A DNA stretch of 64,000 bases from Formicarius rufipectus. Lineage: Eukaryota > Chordata > Aves > Passeriformes > Formicariidae. The translations under genes were made by a program, and so were the position numbers. Positions 23,923 to 36,670 of the stretch are shown piece by piece. The stretch's first letter is position 1. Each line of letters opens with the position of its first letter. The stretch is from positions 1,043,667 to 1,107,666 of the forward strand of contig VXAU01000943.1 in NCBI GenBank assembly GCA_013399695.1, in the 5' to 3' direction. The notes under the pieces are model-generated. The model saw nothing but the letters and a program-made list of their open reading frames with translations. It had not been told where the DNA came from and made no database searches.

Positions 23923-26900
23923 GTAAGTTTTGCCTCAGCACCGAACTACAGTTCATTACAACTTTTGCACCATCTGTTTTTTGTTTCTGTTCTCTGTACC
24001 TGCACTGTTTTAATATATCACTGCTTTTAACAGCAGCATAACAAGGAGTCATCACGGTAGACCAGACTTAGGATTTAAAATGGAAAACTGAAATTAAAAT
24101 AGGGCCTGCTTGTAGAAGGGTTTCATTTTGGCATAGTATTTACTTCTATTAATACAGAATAATAGCTTTAGCAGGGCTTTTTTTAGGAATTTGCCTGACA
24201 TTCACTCAAGTCCTAGCAGCCTCAGCTGCATTCAGAAAGACTGATAATTTAAAAATTGTTTTACTTTCATACAATAGAGTTCATTCAAAGAGTTTTATCA
24301 AAATTCTTACCTGCTAAATTTGACTTTGAGGTTATTTTAATTATATTGAGACCTTCAAACTTGAAGTTAACAAAGTGACAGAGATACTGCACTTCAATCA
24401 GAAGTTCAGGACAATTGGTACAGACACTGAAGCAGAAGAGGACCTATCTGAAGACTGTACTTAATGAGATTTCCACAAGATATCTAAAAAGCTGACCTTT
24501 GCCAAGTGCTTCTTTTATCATGTATTGCCAGAAATATGTTACTTCTTTAGGTTATGTATCTGCAGTAGACTCCATCAGCTAAAATCATGCCAGTTGTAAT
24601 TCTACTGAGGCCAGTGCACTCCAGGGAGGACAATTTTAGCTACAAATGAACTGGGTCATTTACACTGGAGATAAGGGTAGGCAAGTTTGCAATGTCAGTA
24701 AAATACATACACTTATAATAGCTGGGGGGAAATGTTCAGACTTTTAAAATGTGTTTCTAAAAATGGAGGTAAATGAAAGATGTGTGATAACTTTGTGTCC
24801 TGCTTTGAACATGGTACTGTCATCACCTAAACATGTTTAGCTGAATTAAACTAAGATATGTTATTGCAAATAGGGTTGGTACAGCAAAGATCAGCAGATT
24901 TGCTTTTGAAAGGCTCAGCAGATAAATGAAATCAATGCTCAGAATTGGGATTTTATTCAGGAACTAAGATATAGTAATACTTTTTTTTTTATTCTGTTGC
25001 ACTTCAGTCTGCTTTGGGGAAGTGCCACCTGTTCCCCTTTCCCAATGTGGGATTCTTCAGATACTAAATATCTGGACAATGCTGTATTCGAATCTATTTA
25101 TATGTATTTCTGCTGACTGTCTCAATAACACCTACAAACTTCCCGGCAGAAAATGCTCATATCTCTCTTACTGTTCTCAGTCAAAGCTTAAGCACTTAAT
25201 ACCTACAAATTTAGGGTAGGATTCATCTGACCAAAGAGAGACAACCACACCCCAACAAATCACTCCAAGTTTCCTTTTGCAGAAAGGGAGAGGAACAGCC
25301 ACTCATGAGGTGCCAGGCATCTGGTCTAAATAAGTCAGCACAATCTCACCCAAGTATTCACTTCACTCCTTTCCCATAAAGAGTGCCTAAGGTGCCAAAG
25401 GGTACCTGTCTAGTACAGATGGCTTTTAGATTAGGCAGGCACATAAAAGAAGGTGGGATGGATTCCATCAAAAGAAGCAAAATTAACGAAAAGGGAAAGT
25501 TTCATTTCCATTTATATAAACAGGTGCATGAAACTTTCTCACTTTGCAGGACTTGGTGACATGAGGAAGAATAGTAGTTCACAGGAAACATAGGGAAGAG
25601 TAGGAAGAAAAAAAAAGTTTAAATTCATAGGGTAGATTAACATATGTAAATACCTTTTGCAGCGCCCCCAATGCAAGGGAACAGGTAGCATGATCTGTTC
25701 AAGAAAAACTAACCGATAAACTCTGCTTTAATAAGTAGCAAATTCTGTGGGCTTAAAAGTCCTTGCTTCAGAGTTTTTGAAAAGATCTCTGCTGTTATAA
25801 GCCCTGTTGCCCATCACAGCTAAGGGCTATAATCCATAAAAATCAAATGTATGTAAATGTTGTCTTGAAAGAGTGTGTTGGGTTTTATTTGAGCCTGTCA
25901 TTAGGAATTGTTCGTCTGGGGTCTTTCAGGTCCTTGGAAGGAACAATCAATCTCTCTCTATAGAAAATGTGAGGCAGACAATTGAAAATGTTACTTATTC
26001 TAAATACAGGATTTCTTGATATGCCTCTAACCCACAGTAGCTTGCCAAGATTCATCTGCTAACAAAGAGTTATTTGATAAAGCAGGATACTTTGGAATCA
26101 CACTGCTGACAAGCCAGAGATGATGGAACACCTAAGAGACCGCCAGTGGTCTGGAAATGGAATAGAAATACACTGCCTTGTGGTTTTCCTAACAGTAAAC
26201 AAAACTTAACACTGGTATTCTTTGCAAAATTCAGTTATCAAAAATCTATAAAGTCTATACAAAGCCTGTACACATTATATTTTATTTTTCAGTACCTCAA
26301 ACTTACTGAGCTTCCACAAAAATGTTCTAGGCCATGTGTTTCACCAGCAAGGTCATCCCATGTCGAATATCAAGGTCATAAAAGTCTGATAGAATTTATC
26401 AGCCAAGAAAAATCTTTACACACATTTTACATTTGTAAGGCAACATAACTTTTCTGTGCATGCCTCTGGAAAAATGGCTGCTGAAAAATTTTCAAAGACA
26501 TACTTCTTGGAAATGTTTCTTCCTTCTATTTCTATGCTTAAAAATTAACCCAAGGCAGGCTGAAATATCAAACAGCTGTTTAAAGTTAGCTTAGAGAGAA
26601 CAGTATTTTTTTCATTTATTAAACAGTGTTCATCAGATCCTGCACCAAGTTGAAAATTTAGACTTAATTCTGTACTCAGTCAAGGCATTGGTCTTTACTT
26701 GACCAGGCAAACAAATGTCCAGTTCTGAGGTCAGTTATGAGACTAATATTTTAAAACAGGATTTGTTTTTAAATTACAAATATATATACTACTAAGCTGG
26801 ACAAATACACACTTTATCCTTCTAACTGTATCTGAAACAGTAGCAGTAGGATAGGGTTAAAAAACCCAAAATCAGAAATTACCTGCTTAAATATGATTAA

Positions 26901-29704
26901 TGGTAAGGCAAATTGCATAAGTAAGCAGTTTACATTTTGTTATTGCAACCTATAAATAGGCAACCCTAAAACACAAAAATGTTATGTTTGAACGGGAGGA
27001 GACATTAAACCCACATTTGAATTTCATGTCTTCAATTATCTTGATCATTGCCTCCACAGTTTAGTAAATAGCAGATATTGCATGGATCAGTTACATAAAA
27101 CAAGGAGCTGAGAAACCTAGTGTGCATTCAGGCAGGTATTTAAAATAACAGAAGTTGACCATTTGGTAACAAAGTCGATGGCCAGATGCTACTCAGGAAG
27201 ATGGATTTTGAACTGACCTGAAAAGGAAATGACAGAAAATTGACAGTTTTGCTACTCTTTCTCACCATTGTGGGTATGTTGCCATTTCTGGACTTTTTTC
27301 TTTACTTTCTGCCTCACTGCTTTTAGGACAGGTAGACATAAGCCCTAACATCTGACACCTGCAGTTTATGTTTCAAAAAGATAAAACAGTTGTATGACTT
27401 GGAGGCTACAGACTCAAGTCATAAATGGGCTCAGCCCCTCAGCATGCCCCTGTAAGCTCAGTGCCTGTAACCAGTAGCTTAATTAATTGATGCACTGTGT
27501 AAGCTGTGACTGTACCTGAGGTACAAAAAAACATGAATATGATGAAGGTCTGTATAGAATTATCCTGGACTCTGGAGTGGTAATTTGTTCATAATTGTAT
27601 TACTGCAGTAGTGCCTAGAAACCCATCTCATACTGAACAAAGATACAGTGGTAAGTGGTCCATTTGCTAAAGAGCTTTCAGTACAAATAGGTAAAATGAG
27701 GGTTTGGGCAAAACTGGTTTTGAAAATTATTGTGGCCCTTCTTAGCTAGACAGATCCTAGCAGCTTAACTAAAGTCCTTCAGAAGCTGAAGTTATGGAAG
27801 GCAATTGAAATCCACAGAGGCAGGGATTTAACAGTTTACATCTACCATCCATCAAATGCATCTTCAGTTGTAACCTTGCAGCCCTAACAGTATTTCCATA
27901 AGCAATTGTTTTATTTACAGAACTTGTGTCTGTTCCTGTATCCAGATGTCCTTGAGTCATATGTATAACTTGAAGCAGGTTAAATAGTGTGGTTTACAGT
28001 CCTTTAAAGCAACATGACTATGCATAACTTCATTTTGGTCTGAAAAGCCCTCTCTGCTGCCAGCAAGCTGTGGTTTCAGCTTTTAATAACTTTTCCATCA
28101 AGAATGGCAGCTTTGCACCTTTACCAGCTTCTGTCATTATTGGAAAGCAGAGAAGGAAAAAAAAATAATTAACTTTGCATGGATTTGAAGGGACCCTGTG
28201 CTCTTCACATTTGTTTACAATCTCTGGAAGAGCAAGGCCAAGTGAGAGTTTGTGTCTGAGGGTTTGTTGCTTTGCTGCTGTTGCCAGTTCTGGATTACAC
28301 GCACTTGTACTGCAAACACAAAGGTTTTGCAGTTGAGCAGGAACACAGGGGATAGTCATGCCTGTTTCAAACAGATCAGCCTTCTAACCTGCAAAATATT
28401 GAAAGAACATTTCTGGGTATCTCAGGTAGTTCACTGGTAGAAAAAGCTAGTGGCAAAATTTAAGAGGTCAGAAAGTCATCATTCTGTGGAAAATGGGCAA
28501 GTATAAAAATTCCTAAGTTTAGCTTAGGATCTAACTAGGAAAAAATAAGGCACATAGAAGAAAACATAAAGGAAATCAAACTGACTAGAGGGGTTTTGTT
28601 CTTTGAAGTGCTGGGCTAACTTGCTGGCTCTTGTATCCCCCTCCTATTTACTTATTCACTCATGAGACTCATATGCAAAATGACTTAAACTAAATGACAG
28701 CTTTTATACCTCAGTATAGTACAAGCTCTAGTACAGCTCAGCTCTTGCTTATTCTCAACTAAAGAAAGGCAAAGCTTAAAGCAAGTGAAAGAAATGATTA
28801 TATCAATGGATGGCAACGACTGAGGCCTCTGGCTGATCACAGTACTGAATCCATCGCGGAATGAAAAGCTGCTGCTTTGTCACAGTTGTGCGATTACAAC
28901 GTGCAGGTGACACTTTTGAGTTTTCAACTACAACTGTGCTTTTCATTTTCCCTGGTAAGACAATACTCCTGGGTTCAGCCTTTCACTGTGCCAAACCACA
29001 CCATTTGTTTGTTGCAGAACAAAACAACGAGAAAAAGAAAACTTTTCAGCCTGGTTCTTTCAGTCAATTAACCACCTGGCAAAAGCTTTCTAGCTTACAT
29101 GCAAGAATTCCACACCAACAAAAAAATTGGCCCTGTTAAGTTCTTTATATTTCACTGCTATGAACCAACAGAAGTAAGATCTTCCATGTCACTACCCAGG
29201 CATTTTTCAGTAAGGCACAAAAACCATGTGGATACCAAGTTAGATCTTTGTGACAGCTTCCAAACAGCATCACACCTGCGGAGTCCTACTCAAAATGGCT
29301 TGGAAATCTCCAAGATGAAGATTACATGAGAGTCATCATGTTCAAACAACAGTGGTGGATTTTTATCTGGGAATTTGATGTGATCTGTTTTCAATCTGTT
29401 ACTATTGTTGACTGTTTCAGCATCCCGTGGCAATGAATGCTGCAGTTTTAATAACTTCTAACCAGGGTCTCACGAATTTGGTAATAGGGAATGTCCCTTA
29501 TTATTAAAAATGCACTTGCAGGTACTTTTACTGTTTCCAATGAAATTTCTCTATAATTTATCTTGCACAGTTAAAGAACAAATTGGTAACATTGGGTCTC
29601 AAACTGAATATGCATTATACTGAGTGAAAAAAATACAGGAGGGGATTTTGCTTGCAATTTTCATCTCTAAACAGTTCTAAATTACTTATCTTCAAGTTAC
29701 TTAC
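23923..29704. other. Unannotated DNA
   Basis: No repeat family recognised. It contains two further phase 1-1 splice-site-bounded open segments on the + strand (27,609-27,650 and 28,907-28,954), and a strong acceptor-like tract ending at about 25,008 followed by an open frame to 25,219. None is independently convincing. Confidence 0.4.
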
Positions 29705-29817
29705 CTTCATACAGTCACTTTACTAGCAGAAATTAAAATTCATGAACTTTCTCCAAGTTTAGGATTCTTCTTCTCCCTTGTGATGAGCAGCTGGGAATGG
29801 CCAGTATCGTCACAGCA
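29705..29817 (-). other. Candidate spliced exon on the minus strand
   Basis: On the minus strand a 113-bp segment is bounded by a strong acceptor (TTTCTGTATAATTTTCAG, just right of 29,817) and a perfect donor (GAAG/GTAAGT, just left of 29,705). One frame runs CCDDTGHSQLLITREKK and on to GESS before a stop at 29,740. If transcribed it would be a last-coding or non-coding RNA exon. There is no family match and no partner exon identified, so chance remains likely. Confidence 0.2.
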
Positions 29818-32800
29818 CTGAAAATTATACAGAAAATACCTATTTAAAATTTTAAACAATTCTGTCACAACTGCATACATTTTACTAAAGGGAATTTGAA
29901 TTTTGAAAATTGTTGCTTGGACTGCTCTCACGAAGCTGTTTTAACCCTGGGGGGTGGGGTGTGTGTGAAAAGAAACCACCTCTTTTGTTATAATTTAAAA
30001 TTAACAAAAAAGAGCTTTCCTAAGAAAGCTTTTAGAAATTTTAGGAGCAGAAGACTAGCGCTTACATGAATTCATTATCTGCTTCAAAACAATTTATTCA
30101 GAAGCAATAGTACAGAAACAAATTAAAATGTCCCTTTAGATTTCACTCAGGAAATATATTCTTTTATAGGTTTTTTACTTCAACCTTCTGACAGCTAAAA
30201 TTAACTTTGTTTTACTGAAACAGATAATATGCTGTCCTTATTCTATTCAGAGATAATACAGTAAATACTGATTAGTTTTAACACATGAAGTTTACAGCAG
30301 AAACACTTCTTAATTTATATTAGTTTGATGCCTAGCCGTCCTTTAGGCTTCACTATTTCCAAATTTTATTTAAAATTGACATGTCAGCTTTAGTAGTTTT
30401 TTGTTGTTTTGTTTTTTGTTTTGTTTTGTTTTTTTTTTCAGTACTTCTACGTACATGCACATCTACACAAATATTACTTTAAAATACTACTATTTAATAG
30501 TAAACATTCTCTTTATCTCCTGCTGCCTGCCAGCTTGCTTGTACAGGAAAAAACCCATATCCTATTTTGGATTAAATCTGTTCTGTATTTTCAAGAAATG
30601 TAATAATCTTCATACAGTAGCAGAAACATGTACAGGAAAGTGATGGTTTTATAGTGCTATAAAATGTGTCCTTTTCCCAGGACTTTCAAGACTACAATAT
30701 ATAGGTTAATACAACCAAAGCCCAACTACACAATCTGACTCACAGTGATGAGAATGAAGCCGAACTACCATGTGCATTACACATAAGGTGGATGGTTTGG
30801 TGGCTTTTTTAAGAAATCCTATCCCAGTTCCCTTTCGGGAAGATAAGTCAGTGCACAAATTTTTAAGCCCCTGCCAAGTCCCACAGTCCGCTTCTCCAAC
30901 ACTCCTAACTACGGCATTTATTGCAAAGGTTCTGATATATTTCTGAATTAAATCTTGACAGTTAAATTTTAGTTTGTGAAAACAATCTATGGTGACTTGC
31001 AAGCCAGTGTCTGTGTATATTAAACAAGCACTTGACCAGATTGGGTTTTTTTACAGTTCAGTCAGGTATGCCTTGAAAGCATTATTCAGGATAAGTGGTA
31101 GGTATTTGAATAATAAGTACCCTATGTCTGCCTCTGGGATGAAATACACAGCTTCTCAGGCAGTCTGCAGTGCTGTAAAGCCCAGTCAGAATATCTGGTA
31201 TTTTGTTCTGCTGCAAGAATCTGCACTTTATTTAGACACTGAGCTGTTTCTCTGATCCTTTTTGCCCCGTAGCAGTGATGTCTCACCAGCCCATGTAGCC
31301 AGAGGTGTTATTATTCTCATTCTCTTTAACTCCCCTCTATGACCTATATTCACTCATCTGTTTGTTAGTCTTTCGCTTATAAATAGACTTTAAATGTTAC
31401 TGTGTGACTTCAAACTTATGCTAATAGATAACACCACCCACTCCTACTAAATAGAAATACTATTTTCCACCAATTTTCAAGTTTAGAGCCATAATTAAGG
31501 TAAATTTGAAGCACACTTTAAACACCTCAGTCCAAGTGCATGCACATTTCAGAAGTGCTCTAATTAATAGCCTGGTGATAATTATTTTCTTCCTTCTTAC
31601 AGAGGTAAATTTTATTCCTGCAAAACATTTAGTGTTGCTTTTCAAAGGACAAAGTTAATCTCCCCTTTTATTTGACATGCTGTTTTTCCTTTGGAACAGT
31701 GACATTTTTGACTCCTTTACAAAACCAAAGGCATCAGTAACAGTGTAGGAGCAGGCATGACAAGCCACTGTTTGGCATCATGTAAGAAGCCAAAGGGATA
31801 AGAAATGTAGTACCCCAGTTAAAACTTCCCAGCAGAGGCCAATATACAAATAAACATAGAAGCCACTTAAGAGAAACCAAGAATTTCCATTTCACTGTAA
31901 AATATTCCTACAGGGGTATACAACATTTTCCACACAGAAGGAGGAGACATCTAGAATTTAGTATTCATTTATAAAAAGAAAGCATTAGAAGCATAGAATA
32001 GGCACTTAAAGCTACATTGAAGGTGTCTCTGTGTAGCACACCAGTGTGCTTGCCATGGAGGCCCTACATATATGGCCACAGACATTGCTGTGAGCAGTGC
32101 CAGACTTAAGAACTACTGGGTAGGTTTATGTACCAGTTTTTTATAGCAGGAAATGCTGGAGCCATGAACCAGGGCCAAAGCAATCTTTGATTTGAGCCTA
32201 TAATCACTCCTCTGATATTCTGTCCCAAATTAGTAGCCCTTTCAGCACTAAAATTATTCTTATCACATGCTTGTTTTTTTTTCAGGCAAAAGCTAAAACC
32301 ATGAAAAAACCATGTCCCAGCCTAGCAGAATAATGTTTTCACACTATAGCCTATATTACTTTACTATGCTATGCCATAAGGGTGTCAGAATTTGAAGATA
32401 AAAAGGCTGCTTGTGGAGGGGGACAGATGTGGTGGTGCCTCACATCATTACTATTGGTTTGCAGCAAGCTAAGGCATAAAACCTCTAGGCTTTGGTATTT
32501 GGGTTTGCCCTGTTGCCAATTGACTTGTTCTCTAAGGGAACTAATTTTAGTTCATGCACAGTGTTAATAATAAGAGGATCAGAACTCTGGAGTAAAACAG
32601 GAGGCAAAAAGACAACACAGAGTGCAAGGCCAGCACAACCTCAGGACAAAAAAGGGGGAGAGGGAAGAGAAGTTGAGTGAAAACAAGCCAGGAGAGGATT
32701 CATGAGGCATAACAGTTCACAAAGCTTTTCCTAGTTCTCCTACAAACAGGGAGATGAAGATTGCTTTCATACACTGCAGATTGGGATTAGTAAAGACTGG

Positions 32801-35800
32801 GGAAGGAACTGGAGATGCAACACAAAATTTAGAGGAAATCCTCTCTCCTGCATCTCACTGCTAATGGTGACAAAGCCAAACAGCCCTCCATCAGGCGTGT
32901 GGGTAAAATAGAATTAAATAGGACAATTGTGTATCTCAAGTGAACTTCAATATCATTTAAAAATAATAGCCTGCTAATTAAAAATATTTTTTATTAATAA
33001 TAAGGACAGTTACATGTCCTTATTGAATCAAATCAGTTTTTTCAGTTTTTTTCCAGGATCCTAAATAAAACAACAGTTATGTCATAAAATGAGAGGGACA
33101 CCTTTAAGAAACACACTTTACATACAGTGAAGTTACAATTTAAACTACGAATTTCCTTAAGTCTAACTGTAAGAAATGGTAATCAAGGAGTTTAGACAAA
33201 TTAACAAAATTAATTTCTAGTTGCAAAGTCCTTAAAAATGCCTTCAGAACAATTCCAGATTAAAAGTGACACTCTAGAGGATGACGCAATTTGTTCTCTG
33301 ACATTGAGTAAAGAAGGATTCTCTTGGCCAGAAATGTAAAATAAATAACTGGAAAAACCCACAGTGAGAATTTTAAAGAAAATACATTGAAACTGAAAAC
33401 ACCTCTTGTGAATCACAGTTTTCTTAGTCTTGAGACAGTAGTTTTTTGCATAATTGGGTTTTGCTGCTGTACCTGAATAAATACCTTGTAAAAACATAGG
33501 TTCAACAAGGGACATTTTTAGGCTTGTTTGGGAAGGTAGTATTTTCACCCCACTGCAAGTTAGAATTGCTCGTGGTGTTTTTCAGCAGCTCCTCACCACA
33601 GATCATCTGCAGAAGCCAGTGAAGGCCTCTGCCTCAGCCCCCCCGGGCTTGCAGCACTGCTCTGTTTTGAAGGCAGAAAGAAGACATTCACCAGTACCTA
33701 CTAATTGTAGGTTCTCATCTTAAGAAGCACCTAGCCTTAGTTACTGTAGATTTTAGCAATGCACAGCACTTGTTTTCACCCTTCACCTCCTGAATATCAG
33801 CTTGTTACATCAGCTTATCACTTCTGCAAATCAGACACAGGCTCTCAAGTCAAGCACTGGAGATTACACAGAAGGACAAGAGCCTTACTCAACTGGCTTC
33901 AAAAAGTTCATAAGTGATATTAGGACAGAAAGAGGGCTAAAACTTATTTCAAGGTCCAGAGGCAAGTGTCTAATACTGAAGTCTTTATTTTCTTTTCCTT
34001 TTCATTACACACACTTTGATTCTGCAACCAAGCAGGCAGAAGTCTGACATGCAACTGCTCTCTTCTCTATAAAATTCTGGCTTATATCCTGAACACTATC
34101 TTATATTCATGCAAGCAACCATGCACCTGTTCTCTCTCTCAATATGGTTACTGTTCAAAATCTTCTTCCTTTTAAAGTAGCCCCAGGAACATCCATCACG
34201 GTTCATTCCCTTGACACACAAGTTCAATACCACTGGATTGTTACCACTAGCTTCCATCACATTGCTAACAGAGCAGAATAAAATGCTTTATGTGGTTAAT
34301 GTGTCTGGGCTGACCACTCACAGAAGATAGGTGCACCTTTTGCTAGTGGGTGTCATGGGTGTTGGCTGAGAGGACAAAAACATGGACATGGTGAGCACAG
34401 GGATTGTTTCCCCACTTTTGAGAGTGAGAGACAACCAGCCGCTTCCAACCTGCCTCCTCACCACCAGTCTCTCTGTTCACAGTGCTCTGTTCAGAGGATG
34501 TTCCCTGGAGGTCTTTTGTAGTGGGATGACCATGAGTCTTCCCCCTCACTGTCATTGCCCACCTGTCTTCCCCAAAGTTTTGAAGTTTTTCACGGTCCAA
34601 CTGCTGATGAGGAGGATTATAATAGTGGCAAAATCATACATATTTCTTTAAGCTCCTTCTCTGAAACAACCCAGTTACAACCCACTACAACTCATCCTAA
34701 GGCATAAAATCAGCATGATAACTCCCCCCCCCCNAAGCTACAGGAAGTCAAAAATCACATTTACAATGGAAAATATGTGGACAGTTTCAGGCATCGCCAC
34801 CTGAATGAATTTCGTGATTATTACATCCATCTCTAAGGTGTGAAGTAGCAATTCTATTTCTCTTTTCACTCTTCTCTAGCAAACCTGGAGATTCAATAAT
34901 GTCATACAACATATTGCATTATGACAGCAGTGTGCTGATATGTCCTATACAAGTATTTGTCATTTTAGGTGTGGGATGGTTTTTCCACTATATTCAACAA
35001 CACTTTAAAATACTTGCCTAAATTAGATTTATTTTTTTAACCTTCTGTTATACAAACCTAGATTGTTTTCACCCATTCAGGGACATTCAAGTAAAATGGA
35101 GCTATTATCAACACTAACAAAAATATTTTGTAAGAAATAGAAATCCCGATGAAAACTAACAGGATGGAGAAGGAAGATAGTGTGTTCTATTGGATGCATA
35201 GTAATAGGGATGTTGGTTTGAGCCAATATTTGTAATTAGCTAAGGAATAGCCAGACTATTGGCATAAATATTGTAGTATTCCCTATTCTATCCACAAACA
35301 TGCACATTTGGAGCTAAAGCAGTTACTCTGTTTGCAATGACAGGTCATCCACTCCTCTCAAACACAACTCTTAATTAGTGCTACAGGTAGCAGAACTGAA
35401 GGGATAGCCCCCAACAAAAATTATAGGCTAATGTTAATGTTCATCTTATGTGTTTGGAAGGCAATCTGTGGAAGGCAGTCCAGATAATGCTGTTATTTTC
35501 ATGTCTCACTCCCAGTGCTTTTACCAAAAAATGTTCTGGACACAAACATTTTGAGGAAACCATAATCTAGAATACTATGCATGTAGCACTTTGCCCTGCT
35601 CAAAGCAGCTGGAATAAGTACAGTACTTCTACATATTTCCAGGTTGGTTGTTACAAGTGACTTCTCAGTTTAAACATGACAACAGCCAGTACTAAGCTGC
35701 TGGCAGAGAGCAGCAGCAATTACAGAATTAATTTTGGAAATTAAGAAAGTGAAGATTGTATTGTAAGTTTTCTAGCATTGCATTTGATACCTTATGTTCA

Positions 35801-36309
35801 TTAACCATGTTTAGTTTAGTTAATTTAGTCCTTAGCTTTTTGGATAGTTTACTTTCCCCCCTGCCCCGCTCAATGTATTGCCATTAACCCTTGGTGTGGA
35901 ACCAGCCTAACTGCACTCATCTCATTTGAAAGTTGCTATGACTTAGAACTGAGGAAAGTTACTATTTAAAGGCATCAGGCAATGAATTTGACTTCTTAAA
36001 CTCATGTTTTCCTTACAACATTGCCTTTTTTTAAATTTTATTTTTAACCTTCCCTGGAGGTCCATGGAATTACTATCTCCTGAGCTGCCAGACCTCTTCT
36101 GGAACAATGGTCCAAGCACAGACAACTGCCTTTCTCTGGTAAAATGTGTTCTGGATTGTGGTCCAAGTCTGGCAACTCAGCCTTAAAATAAGAATATCTG
36201 TGACAAACTGAAGAAATAGCCCATCTAAAAAGAGGGAGCCATTGCCCTCAGTGAGTTTGAAAGCACTACATTTAGTTAGGAAAAATTACATGTATAAAGC
36301 AGGGCTGTG
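29818..36309. other. Unannotated DNA
   Basis: No supported gene. A T/G homopolymer-rich tract lies at 30,397-30,440 and ends in an acceptor-like CAG. A poly-C run with an N is at 34,724-34,734. The remainder is unique-looking AT-rich sequence with short ORFs only. Confidence 0.5.
34734..34734. other. Ambiguous base (N)
   Basis: A single undetermined base immediately after a run of ten C, again at a homopolymer boundary and probably technical. Confidence 0.95.
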
Positions 36310-36670
36310 AGGGTTCTGCAGAGAAGGGCTTAAGAGATCACAAGCTGGACATGAGCAAACAATGCCACACTACTGGAGAGAACAAATAAATAAATAAAAA
36401 TATTATACTGTAATACATAAAACACAGATATAACAAAGCATTAAACCCACCCCAAATCCTCCTGCTCAGCACTAAAAAGGCATCACCCAGACCACTCTGC
36501 CCATTTTTGAACACTTCAGAAGGATTAGGGACGTATGGAAAAGCACCCAGAAAGGAACAAGGGAAAAATTCAAAAGACTAGAAAATGCAGCTCAAGAAGA
36601 AATATCACAGAATCAACTCTTCAGTCTAAGTGAGGGAAACAGGGAGGAAGCACATTTGAAATCCTAGAGG
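36310..36670 (+). mobile_element. Degenerate CR1-type LINE fragment
   Basis: Old CR1 signatures appear in order. 'GACATGAGCAAACAATGCCA' (about 36,349) corresponds to the 'CATGAGTCAGCAATGTGCC' part of CR1 ORF2. 'CTCAGCACTAAAAAGGCATC' (about 36,466) corresponds to 'CTCAGCACTGGTGAGGCC'. These are followed by 'CATTTTTGAACACTTCAGAA', 'AGAAAGGAACAAGGGAAAA' and 'AGTCTAAGTGAGGGAAACAGG'. An (AATA)-rich insertion sits at 36,384-36,405. Divergence is high and the ends are approximate. No reading frame survives. Confidence 0.55.

Noticed and set aside
25009..25219. Acceptor-like T-tract followed by a 200-bp open frame compatible with the exon at 23,866
   Set aside because: There is no clear donor before the stop, the composition is unremarkable, and an open run of this length is not improbable. 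Kept out of the exon model.
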